Below the pieces are notes generated by a model that worked only from the letters and a program-made list of their open reading frames with translations, searched no databases and was not told where the DNA came from. Of a stretch of DNA of 64,000 bases, positions 25,253 to 33,850 are shown piece by piece; position 1 is the stretch's first letter; each line of letters starts with the position of its first letter. Both the position numbers and the translations under genes were made by a program. The stretch covers positions 1-64,000 of the forward strand of contig JAZLFA010000067.1 of assembly GCA_045615545.1 (NCBI GenBank). Reading direction: 5' to 3'. The stretch comes from SIG220 sp045615545 (GTDB lineage Bacteria; Bacillota_I; Bacilli_A; RFN20; CAG-826).

Positions 25253-26052
25253 GTTTGATTTTGCCTTTTGAAAAGATAAACGAAAACGTTAGTTATAATG
25301 AAGTACCAACGTATCTTTTTGATGGTAAAAATAATGATAAAAATTTATTTGAAATTGATATAAAAAATGACTGCAAAATTATACTAGTAAATATTAATAA
25401 TGTTTTTCGTGTTCATGCGCGTGTTAGCCCATCAAAAAATGTTACTTTTTCTTTCTTCTCAATCAATAAAATTTCTACCGTTGAAATGGAGTTTGATTTA
25501 TTAGAAAATTCTAACTTAATTGCCTATTTTGCAGATTTTATTTCTAGCGATTGCAAAATGAATGTAAAAGTTAACTTAAATGGATCAAATTCTTCATGTA
25601 TTTGGAACTTGGCTTCCTTATCAAAAAATGAAGAGCATAAATATGCTGATGTATCTGTCATTCACAATTCACCAAATACGTTCTGCAAGATCAATAATTT
25701 TGGTGTTTCAAAAGATCATTCCAAATTAGTATTCTCTGGTATCTGTCATATCAAAAATGGTTCGCACAATTCAAAAGCACATCAAAATGCAAAAATCATG
25801 GTATTTGATGATTGCTGTGATTCGGTTGCAAAACCGATTTTAAAAATCGATGACAATTCAATTGAGGCAAGCCACGCAGCTGTTGTTGGGAAGATTAGTG
25901 ATGATCAATTATTTTATTTAACAAGTCGTGGACTATCTGTTGAACAAGCTCGTGAGTTAATTACATTTGGTTATCTAAAGCCAATCTTGCTTGGTTTTGA
26001 AGATGACAAAATTAAAGAAATGATTACTAAAAGAATAGAGGGGGAATTTTAA
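25249..26052 (+). CDS. sufD: Fe-S cluster assembly scaffold SufD (short form)
   Basis: 267 residues, clearly shorter than the usual ~400-430. The C-terminal SufBD core is recognisable: FSGICHIKNGSHNSKAHQ, EASHAAVVGKISDDQLFYL, RGLSVEQARELITFGYLKPI. The N-terminal helical region is reduced. Forms the scaffold with SufB and SufC. Overlaps sufC by 4 bp and is 1 bp from sufS. Confidence 0.92.
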   Translation: MSLILPFEKINENVSYNEVPTYLFDGKNNDKNLFEIDIKNDCKIILVNINNVFRVHARVSPSKNVTFSFFSINKISTVEMEFDLLENSNLIAYFADFISSDCKMNVKVNLNGSNSSCIWNLASLSKNEEHKYADVSVIHNSPNTFCKINNFGVSKDHSKLVFSGICHIKNGSHNSKAHQNAKIMVFDDCCDSVAKPILKIDDNSIEASHAAVVGKISDDQLFYLTSRGLSVEQARELITFGYLKPILLGFEDDKIKEMITKRIEGEF

Positions 26053-26053
26053 A

Positions 26054-27286
26054 ATGTACGATGTATATGAAATTAGAAAACAATTCCCAATGTTAAATGG
26101 AGAAAAAAAGATGCAAGGAAAGCCATTGATTTTTCTTGACAATTCATCTACTACATTTAAACCACAATGCGTTATTGATGCTATTACTAATTATTATTCA
26201 AATATGACAAGCAATTCTCATCGCGGCGACTATGATTTAGCCTATAATCTTGACTGTGAAGTTGACGAAACTCGTAAAGTTGTAGCGAAGTTTGTAAATT
26301 GCGATATAAACGAGGTTGTTTTTACCAGCGGAGCTACTATGTCTTCTAATATTATTGCCTATGGTTATGGTGATAAATTTATTAAATCTGGTGATGAGAT
26401 ATTGATCGAAGAAACTGGACATGCTTCAAATGTGCTCCCTTATTATCAACTTGCCAAAAGAACTGGTGCTGTCATTAAGTATATTGAATTAGATAAAGAT
26501 GGCAGAATTACAACAAAAAACTTGCAAAAAGCTCTCAATTCTAAAACAAAAATAGTAGCTCTTGCGATGATTACAAATACTTTAGGTTATGAAATTGACA
26601 TTAAAGAATTTGCAAAAATAATTCATAAAAATGGTTCAATTTTTGTTGTAGATGGTGCTCAAGCCGTACCACATACAAAGATTGATTTTAAAGATAGTGA
26701 TATCGACTTTATATTCTTTTCCGCTCACAAGATGTGTGGCCCTACTGGAATAGGTTGTTTGATTGGCAAATATTCCTTGCTTGATAAGATGGATACATTT
26801 TTAACTGGTGGAGGAATGAATGAAACATTTATGAAGGTTGATGAATTAATTCCATTTAACCCACCTCGTAAGTTTGAAGCTGGTACTTTGAATCTAGCTG
26901 GTATCATAGGAATGAAAGCTGCAATAAACTTTATTACTAATATTGGTATTGATAATATTCGTAAACATGATATTGAGCTTCATCGATATGCCGTTCAACA
27001 ATTAGAAAAGTGTGAAAATGTTATTATTTATAATAAAAATGTTGATACTGCAATTTTATTATTTAATATAAAAGGTGTTTTTCCTCAAGATGAAGCAACT
27101 TTATTTAATTATAAAGGTATAGCAATTAGAAGTGGGGAACACTGTGCAAAATTGTTGGGTGAATATATTGGATGTAAAGCTACATGTAGAATGTCCACAT
27201 ATTTATATACAACAAAAGAAGAAATTGATGCATTTGTTGATGCCATCAAAAATGGAGGAGATATTTTAGATGCCTACTTTAACTAA
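26054..27286 (+). CDS. sufS: Cysteine desulfurase SufS
   Basis: 410 residues, fold-type I PLP enzyme. PLP lysine in FFSAHKMCGPTGIG, aspartate in VDGAQAVPH, catalytic Cys in RSGEHCAK, C-terminal ATCRMSTYLYTT. Supplies sulfur as a persulfide to SufU. Overlaps sufU by 17 bp. Confidence 0.95.
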   Translation: MYDVYEIRKQFPMLNGEKKMQGKPLIFLDNSSTTFKPQCVIDAITNYYSNMTSNSHRGDYDLAYNLDCEVDETRKVVAKFVNCDINEVVFTSGATMSSNIIAYGYGDKFIKSGDEILIEETGHASNVLPYYQLAKRTGAVIKYIELDKDGRITTKNLQKALNSKTKIVALAMITNTLGYEIDIKEFAKIIHKNGSIFVVDGAQAVPHTKIDFKDSDIDFIFFSAHKMCGPTGIGCLIGKYSLLDKMDTFLTGGGMNETFMKVDELIPFNPPRKFEAGTLNLAGIIGMKAAINFITNIGIDNIRKHDIELHRYAVQQLEKCENVIIYNKNVDTAILLFNIKGVFPQDEATLFNYKGIAIRSGEHCAKLLGEYIGCKATCRMSTYLYTTKEEIDAFVDAIKNGGDILDAYFN

Positions 27287-27701
27287 TGAGATGATGCGTC
27301 AAATCATCATGGATCACTATTCAAATCCAATTCATAAAGGCCAACCAAAAACAGATGGTTACCTAAAAACCCATATGCACTCTGATAACTGTATTGATGA
27401 TTTAGATATTTTTCTATTAATAGAAAATGATATAGTAAAGGATGCGTGTTTTGATGGTGTTGGTTGCACCATTTCAACTTCATCAACAGATATTATGTGT
27501 GAACTATTAATTGGTAAAACAAAGGAACAAGCTTTTTATATTATTGAGCAATATCATCATATGATTCATGAAGAGCCATTTGATGGTGATTCTTTAGAAG
27601 AAGCAATTGCGTTTATTAATACATCTAAACAAGCATCAAGAATTAGATGCGCAACTATAGGTTGGACAGCAGCGGATAATATTTTAAAGGAATCAAAATG
27701 A
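27270..27701 (+). CDS. sufU: Sulfur relay protein SufU
   Basis: 143 residues. Zinc/sulfur ligands: Asp39-Cys41 region (SDNCIDD), GVGCTIS and the C-terminal RIRCATIGW. The GxGCTIS...C arrangement and the gene's place between sufS and sufB mark SufU (zinc-dependent sulfurtransferase) rather than IscU. GGAGG precedes the start. Overlaps sufB by 4 bp. Confidence 0.94.
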   Translation: MPTLTNEMMRQIIMDHYSNPIHKGQPKTDGYLKTHMHSDNCIDDLDIFLLIENDIVKDACFDGVGCTISTSSTDIMCELLIGKTKEQAFYIIEQYHHMIHEEPFDGDSLEEAIAFINTSKQASRIRCATIGWTAADNILKESK

Positions 27702-29101
27702 AGAAGGAAAATATAAAATTCCAAGAAAATACAACTGAGGTTGACTTTAAAGATGAAGATGTCAGCGTTTTTAAAACTGGCAAAGGTTTATCTGAAGATG
27801 TTGTTAGAGAAATTTCTAGATTAAAAGGTGAACCTGATTGGATGCTTAACTATCGTTTAAAAGCGTTAGAAGCATTTACTAAGATGGCTTTACCAAAATT
27901 TGGTCCTGATTTATCTTCTTTAGATTTTCAATCTTTTACATACTTTACAAGACCAAGTGATAAAGAAGTTAAGGATTGGAATCAAGTTCCTGAAACAATT
28001 AAAAATACATTTACAAAATTAGGCATTCCTGAGGCTGAACAAAAATATCTAGCTGGTGTTTCTACTCAATATGAGTCTGAAGTTGTTTATCATAATATGT
28101 TAAAAGAAGTGGAAGAAAAAGGTGTTATTTTCCTTTCAACTGATATGGCATTAAAAGTATGTCCTGAAATTGTAAAAAAATATTTCGGTACAGTTGTGCA
28201 TTTTGCTGATAACAAATTCTCCGCTTTAAATAGCGCTGTTTGGTCTGGCGGCTCATTTATTTATGTTCCAAAAGGCGTTCATCTTGAAAAGCCACTTCAA
28301 AGCTATTTCCGTATTAATAATGAAAAAAGTGGACAATTTGAACGTACACTTATCATTGTGGAAGAAGGTGCTGATGTACATTACGTAGAAGGGTGCACCG
28401 CACCTACTTATTCAAAAGAATCATTGCATGCAGCTGTAGTGGAAATTTTTGTTCATAAAAATGGCAAATGTCGTTATTCAACTGTGCAAAACTGGTCAAC
28501 AAATATTGTTAATTTAGTGACTAAAAGAGCTATATGTTACGAAGGTGCTCAAATGGAGTGGATTGATGGCAATATTGGCTCGCAAGTTAATATGAAATAT
28601 CCTGCTTGTATTTTAGCTGGTGAAGGAGCGAAAGGAACCTGTATTTCTATTGCTGTTGCTGGCAAAGGACAATACCAAGATGCAGGGGCTAGAATGATTC
28701 ATCGAGCAAGCAACACATCTAGCACAATTATTTCAAAATCTATTGTAAAATGCGGGGGAATTGCTAATTATCGTGGTACAGTAAGACATGAACATGGCGC
28801 TAAAAATTGCCGTAGTCATGTTGAATGTGACACCTTAATATTGGACGATATTTCAAAGAGCGATACCATTCCAACAAATGAAGTAAGAAACAACACTTCT
28901 TATGTCGAACATGAAGCCACTGTAAGTAAGATTAACGAAGAACAATTGTTCTATCTTATGAGCCGTGGATTAAGCGAAAAAGAAGCTACTCAAATGATAA
29001 TTATGGGCTTTATTGAACCATTCTCAAAAGAGCTACCAATGGAATATGCGGTTGAATTAAATCAACTTATCAAATTAGATATGGAAGGTAGTGTTGGTTA
29101 A
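27698..29101 (+). CDS. sufB: Fe-S cluster scaffold SufB
   Basis: 467 residues, full length. Hallmarks: VVHFADNKFSALNSAVWSGG, EEGADVHYVEGCTAP, RHEHGAKNCRSHVECDTL, and VEHEATVSKINEEQLFYLMS. Assembles [4Fe-4S] with SufC and SufD. Ends 1 bp before the mnmG ATG, so the Suf and mnmG-rsmG-parA genes probably share a transcript. Confidence 0.96.
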   Translation: MKKENIKFQENTTEVDFKDEDVSVFKTGKGLSEDVVREISRLKGEPDWMLNYRLKALEAFTKMALPKFGPDLSSLDFQSFTYFTRPSDKEVKDWNQVPETIKNTFTKLGIPEAEQKYLAGVSTQYESEVVYHNMLKEVEEKGVIFLSTDMALKVCPEIVKKYFGTVVHFADNKFSALNSAVWSGGSFIYVPKGVHLEKPLQSYFRINNEKSGQFERTLIIVEEGADVHYVEGCTAPTYSKESLHAAVVEIFVHKNGKCRYSTVQNWSTNIVNLVTKRAICYEGAQMEWIDGNIGSQVNMKYPACILAGEGAKGTCISIAVAGKGQYQDAGARMIHRASNTSSTIISKSIVKCGGIANYRGTVRHEHGAKNCRSHVECDTLILDDISKSDTIPTNEVRNNTSYVEHEATVSKINEEQLFYLMSRGLSEKEATQMIIMGFIEPFSKELPMEYAVELNQLIKLDMEGSVG

Positions 29102-29102
29102 T

Positions 29103-30974
29103 ATGGATTATTCGGTTATCGTTGTTGGTGGTGGACATGCTGGCTTAGAAGCCGCTTTTGCTAGTGCTCACATGGGCGAGGAAACATTATTAATTTCGAT
29201 TAATATTAAGAAAATGGGTAATATGCCATGTAACCCATCTATTGGCGGCAGCGCTAAAGGGATAGTAGTAAGAGAAATTGATGCTCTTGGAGGCATGATG
29301 GGCAAAGCTGCCGATCATCATTATCTTCAAATGAAAATGCTTAATACTGGTAAAGGTCCTGGCGTTCAATGTTTAAGAGCCCAACAGGATAAATTAGAAT
29401 ACCCTGATTATTTACAATCATTAGCGTTAAAAACTCAACATTTAACTGTAGTTGAAGGAATAGTAAATTCTTTATTATATAAAGATAATGTTGTATATGG
29501 TGTTAATTTAGAGGATGGAAGAAGTTTTACTAGTAACGCTGTTATTTTAACAACGGGTACATATATGGAAGCGGAGATATTCCGTGGACACGTAAAAAAG
29601 AGCGAGGGACCTGACGGAGAAAAACCATCTAAAGGTTTGTCACCATTTTTAAAATCGATGGGTATCGATATTTATAGATTAAAAACTGGTACTCCTCCAA
29701 GAATAAAAAAAGACTCAATTGACTTTTCTAAAGCAAGCATTCAACCAGGCACAAAAGGGAGATTAGCTTTCTCTTACGAAACAAAAGAATTTATTCCTGT
29801 TGAAGAACAAATACCTTGTTACTTAATTTATACAAATGAAAAAACTCACCAAATTATCAGAGACAATCTTGATGAAACAGCATTATATAGTGGACTTGTT
29901 ACAGGCGTTGGGCCTAGATATTGCCCTTCTATTGAATCTAAAGTAATGACTTTTAAGGATAAAGAACGACACCAATTATTTTTGGAGCCTGAAAGTAGAT
30001 ATACTGATTCAATATATTTACAAGGTTTTTCTACTTCAATGTCAGAAGAAATCCAAGAGTTAATGGTTAGAAGTTTGCCTGGATTTGAAAATGCTGTCTT
30101 TTTAAAATATGCATACGCTATTGAATATGATGCTATCCAAACTCATGAATATGGTGTTACTCTTGAAGCTAAAAAATACCAAGGATTATATTTTGCTGGT
30201 CAAATCTGTGGAACAAGCGGTTATGAAGAGGCGGCTGGTTTGGGGCTTCTTGCTGGTATCAATGCTGTTTTAAAAATTAGAAAACAAGAACCACTTATTT
30301 TAAGAAGAGATCAAAGTTATATTGGTGTTATGATTGATGACTTAGTTACTAAAGGCACCCAAGAACCTTATCGATTATTATCTTCAAGAGCAGAATTTAG
30401 ACTATTGATGCGTCACGATAACGCAGATTTAAGATTGACTGAAATTGGTCATCGTATAGGACTTATTAATGAAGAAAGATACTGTTCATTTATAAAGAAA
30501 AAAGAAAATATTGAAAAGGCTATTTCGATATTAAATTCGACTTACCTTGGAAAGAAAAAACCTATTGAGGATTATTTAATGTCTCTTGGATTCAATGAAT
30601 TAAAAGGTGGTTTTTTAGCTAGTGAAATTTTAAAAAGACCAGGAGTAAGTTATAGCAAAATTAAGGAATTTATACCAGAATTGCAAGAAATTTCGCTTGA
30701 TGACGATGGAATTGAAGAACTTGAAGTAATGGTAAAATACGAAGGTTATATCGCAAAGCAAATCCGAGAAGCAGATAATATGAGAAAATTAGAAGAGATG
30801 AAAATTCCTACTGATTTTGACTATTTAAATATGAATGGTCTTCGCCTTGAAGCGCGTCAAAAACTTGATAGGGTTAGACCTCTTACAATAGGGCAAGCAT
30901 CGCGTGTTTCTGGAGTTAATCCTAGTGATGTTTCAATACTTATTTTAAACATTAGGAAAAAACATAATGGATAA
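29103..30974 (+). CDS. mnmG: tRNA uridine 5-carboxymethylaminomethyl modification enzyme MnmG (GidA)
   Basis: 623 residues from ATG 29103 (a GTG at 29091 is too close to the GGAAGG site). FAD-binding VVGGGHAGLEAA, MPCNPSIGGSAKG, RLKTGTPPRI, CGTSGYEEAAGLGLLAG. Works with MnmE on wobble uridine 34. mnmE is not in the window. Overlaps rsmG by 8 bp. Confidence 0.96.
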   Translation: MDYSVIVVGGGHAGLEAAFASAHMGEETLLISINIKKMGNMPCNPSIGGSAKGIVVREIDALGGMMGKAADHHYLQMKMLNTGKGPGVQCLRAQQDKLEYPDYLQSLALKTQHLTVVEGIVNSLLYKDNVVYGVNLEDGRSFTSNAVILTTGTYMEAEIFRGHVKKSEGPDGEKPSKGLSPFLKSMGIDIYRLKTGTPPRIKKDSIDFSKASIQPGTKGRLAFSYETKEFIPVEEQIPCYLIYTNEKTHQIIRDNLDETALYSGLVTGVGPRYCPSIESKVMTFKDKERHQLFLEPESRYTDSIYLQGFSTSMSEEIQELMVRSLPGFENAVFLKYAYAIEYDAIQTHEYGVTLEAKKYQGLYFAGQICGTSGYEEAAGLGLLAGINAVLKIRKQEPLILRRDQSYIGVMIDDLVTKGTQEPYRLLSSRAEFRLLMRHDNADLRLTEIGHRIGLINEERYCSFIKKKENIEKAISILNSTYLGKKKPIEDYLMSLGFNELKGGFLASEILKRPGVSYSKIKEFIPELQEISLDDDGIEELEVMVKYEGYIAKQIREADNMRKLEEMKIPTDFDYLNMNGLRLEARQKLDRVRPLTIGQASRVSGVNPSDVSILILNIRKKHNG

Positions 30975-31653
30975 CAAAGAATTGGTTTCATTACTTAATC
31001 TTTCTGGGATAAATGTTGATTTAGCCCATGTTTTAAAATTAGAAAAATATACAGATTATATTCTCAAAAAAAATGAAGAAATAAATTTAACTGCTATAAA
31101 AGATAAAGATGCATTTTATGAGAAGATGCTTTTTGATAGTGCCCTTCCTTTATTATTAACTGATTTTAAAGGTAAAAAGATTATTGATGTTGGGACAGGT
31201 GCTGGATTTCCTGGTATGGTTATCTCTCTACTTTTAGATACTGATGTTGATTTATTAGATTCGACAAATAAAAAACTTAATGTCATTAATGATTTTGGAA
31301 ACGAATTGGTGCACACCATTAATGAGCGAGTGGAAGAATATTCTAAGAAACATCGTGAAAATTATGACGTTGTTATTGCGCGTGCAGTTGCACCTTTAAA
31401 TATATTAAGTGAATTATGTTTACCTCTGGTAAAGGTTGGTGGATATTTTATTGCGATGAAGGGTAGCGATGGTGAAGCAGAACTTGATTTAGCAAGTAAA
31501 GCCATTGATAAATTAGGCGGTAAGTTAGTTAAAACAGATAAACATTCTTTACCAAATGGGGATATTAGAATAAACTTTCTTATAAGAAAAGATAAAGTAA
31601 CTAACGAGAAATATCCTCGAAGTTTTGGTGAAATAAAAAATAAACCATTATGA
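30967..31653 (+). CDS. rsmG: 16S rRNA m7G527 methyltransferase RsmG (GidB)
   Basis: 228 residues. SAM motif IDVGTGAGFPG, NLTAIKD, VIARAVAPL. Methylates G527 of 16S rRNA. Ends in TGA, overlapping parA (ATGA), one of the genes that shows TGA is a stop in this organism. Confidence 0.95.
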   Translation: MDNKELVSLLNLSGINVDLAHVLKLEKYTDYILKKNEEINLTAIKDKDAFYEKMLFDSALPLLLTDFKGKKIIDVGTGAGFPGMVISLLLDTDVDLLDSTNKKLNVINDFGNELVHTINERVEEYSKKHRENYDVVIARAVAPLNILSELCLPLVKVGGYFIAMKGSDGEAELDLASKAIDKLGGKLVKTDKHSLPNGDIRINFLIRKDKVTNEKYPRSFGEIKNKPL

Positions 31654-32399
31654 AAATAATTACGATTGCAAACCATAAAGGCGGTGTTGGTAAAAGTAAT
31701 ACCGCGATTAATCTTGGCGCTTGTTTAGCGCAATTTAATCATCGTGTATTAATTATTGATATGGACCCACAAGGAAACACATCTAGAGGATTTGGTATTG
31801 ATACCTCTTTGGTGAAGAAAACAATATTTGATGTTTTAATTGATAGATTTGATATTAATAAAACGATTCAGAATACATGTGTTGAAAATTGTTATATTAT
31901 TCCTTCACAATTAATTGTTTCTGCTAGCGAAGAAAAGCCTGACGATCGTTATTATTTATTAAAAGATTCAATTGCTCTTCTCAGAAGAGATTATGATTAT
32001 ATTATTATTGATTGCCCACCAAGCCTTGGATTTTTAACGACGAATTGCTTAGTTGCAACTGATTCAGTAATCATTCCGATTCAGTGTGAATATTTTGCTT
32101 TAAACGCTGTTACTCAAATACTTGCAAAAATATCTACCGTTCAATCTAAATATAATCCCGATCTTCATATTGAGGGTGTTCTTCTTACAATGTTTGATCC
32201 GAATGATGAACTAGCAGTAACTCTTTCAAAAGAAATACAAAATATTTTTAGTGAAAACGTATATGGCTCACGTATTCCACGCTCTCATTCTATCCCTGAA
32301 AGTAATATACGTGGAATTCCAGTTGTTGTGTATCGCCCAACTTCTCGCGCTTCTATTGCATACACTTCTTTAGCGAAAGAAGTTTTAAATGCTGAGTAA
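31650..32399 (+). CDS. parA: ParA/Soj-type chromosome partition ATPase
   Basis: 249 residues. Deviant Walker A KGGVGKSNTAINLGA, MDPQGNTSRGFG, DCPPSLGFLTTN. Normally positions the origin with ParB. Here no parB follows; the next gene is ribU. mnmG-rsmG-parA keeps the classical origin-side order, but rpmH, rnpA, mnmE, noc, parB and dnaA are not around it. Confidence 0.93.
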   Translation: MKIITIANHKGGVGKSNTAINLGACLAQFNHRVLIIDMDPQGNTSRGFGIDTSLVKKTIFDVLIDRFDINKTIQNTCVENCYIIPSQLIVSASEEKPDDRYYLLKDSIALLRRDYDYIIIDCPPSLGFLTTNCLVATDSVIIPIQCEYFALNAVTQILAKISTVQSKYNPDLHIEGVLLTMFDPNDELAVTLSKEIQNIFSENVYGSRIPRSHSIPESNIRGIPVVVYRPTSRASIAYTSLAKEVLNAE

Positions 32400-32404
32400 A
32401 GTGA

Positions 32405-32520
32405 TATAATAAACTTACTTCAGGGCAGCGAAAAGCGACCGGCGGTAAACCCCGCGAGCCGAAAAGGCATGAACTTGTGTGATTCAAGTGGCGACAGTAA
32501 AGTCTGGATGAAAGAAGAAT
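32405..32520 (+). promoter_or_regulatory. FMN riboswitch (RFN element) with promoter
   Basis: TATAAT (32405-32410, extended TGA) is followed by an RFN aptamer from about 32416: CTTCAGGGCAG, GACCGGCGGTAAA, CCCGCGAGCC, then GCGACAGTAAAGTCTGGATG and the closing GAAAGAAGAA. All conserved RFN boxes are present in order. It binds FMN and shuts off ribU. Segment TCAGGGC (32420-32426) is complementary to GCCCTGA (32529-32535), the 5' arm of the terminator, which offers a simple switch. Confidence 0.93.
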
Positions 32521-32528
32521 ATTTTTAC

Positions 32529-32549
32529 GCCCTGATTGGGCATTTTTTT
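32529..32549 (+). terminator. FMN-riboswitch expression platform terminator abutting ribU start
   Basis: GCCC (32529-32532), 5-nt loop, GGGC (32538-32541), then AT7 running straight into ATG 32550. The short stem is probably formed when FMN holds the aptamer closed. Its 5' arm can pair with TCAGGGC in the aptamer when FMN is absent. Confidence 0.7.
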
Positions 32550-33245
32550 ATGGATTCATTATCACTTACTAGATTAATTATTGGATTAGCATTTTCTTTA
32601 TTTGCTGTCGTATTTTTTCTTAATAATGTTTTTCTAAAAAATAAACAAATTTCTGTTAAATTCATAAGCAGAACTGCCGTATTTGCGGCTATTTCGATTA
32701 TTTTGTATACAGTTCCATATTTAAAATTTCCAGTATTTTTCTTCCCATCTTTTTTAGAAATTCACTTCGATGAAGTTCCTGCATTTATTGCTGGATTTGC
32801 TTATGGTCCTCTTTCTGCATTTATCATCATAGCAATTAAAACGATAATCAAACTTCCTCTTACCACTTCATTATGCGTTGGAGAAATTGCTGATTTCATT
32901 TATAGTATAGCTTTTGTTATTCCCGCATCTATCCTATACAAAAAAAGCCGCAACTTCAAAGGAGCGGTTATTGGTTTAGGGCTGGGACTAGTTTTTCAAA
33001 TAGTGGTTTCATCCTTATTCACGTCGTTTGTAATGCTTGATTTTTATATGAATGTTATGGGCTTAAGTAAGGAAGCGATTTTAAAAATGTGTCAAGTTGC
33101 TAACCCTGCAGTTAACGACTTAGGTTGGACGTTCCTTCTTTTAGTAGCATTACCATTTAACTGTTTTAAAGATGCGCTGGTAATTTTACTAACATTCTTA
33201 TTATATAAGAAGTTACACAAATTAATTGATAGAATTAAAGCATGA
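32550..33245 (+). CDS. ribU: Riboflavin ECF transporter substrate-binding protein RibU
   Basis: 231 residues from ATG 32550, fixed by the position of the riboswitch, which covers the alternative ATG at 32469. About 6 membrane helices; EIHFDEVPAFIAGFAYGPLSAF is the RibU-type substrate segment. Takes up riboflavin with the shared ECF module (not in the window). FMN-controlled. No Shine-Dalgarno site lies before the start except GGGC inside the terminator stem. Confidence 0.9.
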   Translation: MDSLSLTRLIIGLAFSLFAVVFFLNNVFLKNKQISVKFISRTAVFAAISIILYTVPYLKFPVFFFPSFLEIHFDEVPAFIAGFAYGPLSAFIIIAIKTIIKLPLTTSLCVGEIADFIYSIAFVIPASILYKKSRNFKGAVIGLGLGLVFQIVVSSLFTSFVMLDFYMNVMGLSKEAILKMCQVANPAVNDLGWTFLLLVALPFNCFKDALVILLTFLLYKKLHKLIDRIKA

Positions 33246-33283
33246 AAAAACCGGTTATTCAATTGTGGAATAAACCGGTTTTT
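33245..33283. terminator. Bidirectional terminator
   Basis: AAAAAACCGGTTATT pairs with AATAAACCGGTTTTT around a CAATTGTGG loop. Serves ribU (plus) and ferredoxin (minus). Confidence 0.88.
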
Positions 33284-33291
33284 CGAATATC

Positions 33292-33471
33292 TTATTCCTT
33301 TTCGGAAATTGCACCAAATGGGCAGATACTAATGACTTCTTCTTCAGCTTCACCAGTGATAGGTTCTGCAACACCACTGTCGCCGATCTTGACGTCTTCT
33401 GGATAACTTGCTGCACAAGCACCACAACCCATACAAACGCTTGGATCAATTTTAATTTTCTTTTTAGCCAT
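33292..33471 (-). CDS. Small [4Fe-4S] ferredoxin
   Basis: 59 residues. Cys13, Cys16, Cys19 (VCMGCGACA) and Cys50 (SICPFGAI) form one CxxCxxC...CP cluster site, the monocluster ferredoxin pattern; a second Cys set is absent and the central region is acidic. AAGGAG lies 8 nt before the ATG. Likely electron carrier for anaerobic redox enzymes. Cluster probably loaded by the Suf system upstream. Confidence 0.92.
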   Translation of the reverse strand: MAKKKIKIDPSVCMGCGACAASYPEDVKIGDSGVAEPITGEAEEEVISICPFGAISEKE

Positions 33472-33565
33472 CGATTTTTTCTCCTTGGTTTATGTAAAAA
33501 TTATATTCATTACATTAAATTATTTCAATAATAATAATTTTATTTTTTTTCTCTTCTAATTATAT

Positions 33566-33571
33566 TAGAAT
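33566..33571 (+). promoter_or_regulatory. -10 box of the small membrane protein gene, leaderless start
   Basis: TAGAAT ends 7 nt before ATG 33579 and no ribosome site is present. A TATATT at 33561-33566 is an alternative. The -35 region is a T-run. Confidence 0.4.
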
Positions 33572-33578
33572 ATGTTTA

Positions 33579-33845
33579 ATGGAAACTCGGGTACAAAAAT
33601 TTAAAAATTATCGTGCTTCTTTCGTTAAAGAAGATACCAATGTTACCCGTAGTGACTATAAGCGTTACACAACAAATACTTTGCCTCTCGATGAAGTGAT
33701 GAATACGGCAAGCACTCATCAAAATGATGTTGATTTAGTAAACAAAAAGAAAAAAGAGTTTGTTCTTAAAGTGGTAGGTATTGTTTGTTTATGCATTATT
33801 GCCATTGCCGCTATAGTTACTTGTGGTGTTCTTTTATTTAGGTGA
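33579..33845 (+). CDS. Small single-pass membrane protein, unknown function
   Basis: 88 residues. Polar N-terminus (1-58) and one C-terminal membrane helix (VLKVVGIVCLCIIAIAAIVTC, about 62-84), ending at the helix with a single Arg. Orientation suggests a cytoplasmic N-terminal domain. It is first in the cmk-der-gpsA-hup operon. Family not recognised. Confidence 0.7.
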   Translation: METRVQKFKNYRASFVKEDTNVTRSDYKRYTTNTLPLDEVMNTASTHQNDVDLVNKKKKEFVLKVVGIVCLCIIAIAAIVTCGVLLFR

Positions 33846-33850
33846 TTAAT

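Noticed and set aside
29103..32399. mnmG-rsmG-parA as evidence for the replication origin
   Set aside because: No dnaA, rpmH, parB or DnaA-box cluster was seen nearby; the gene order alone is not enough.
13524..33265. Shared 13-mer GGTTATTCAATTG at 13524 and 33253
   Set aside because: Expected by chance in AT-rich DNA of this size; the second copy is part of a terminator loop.
33255..33449. 64-codon minus-strand ORF
   Set aside because: It overlaps the ferredoxin in a different frame; the ferredoxin has conserved cysteines and a ribosome site.
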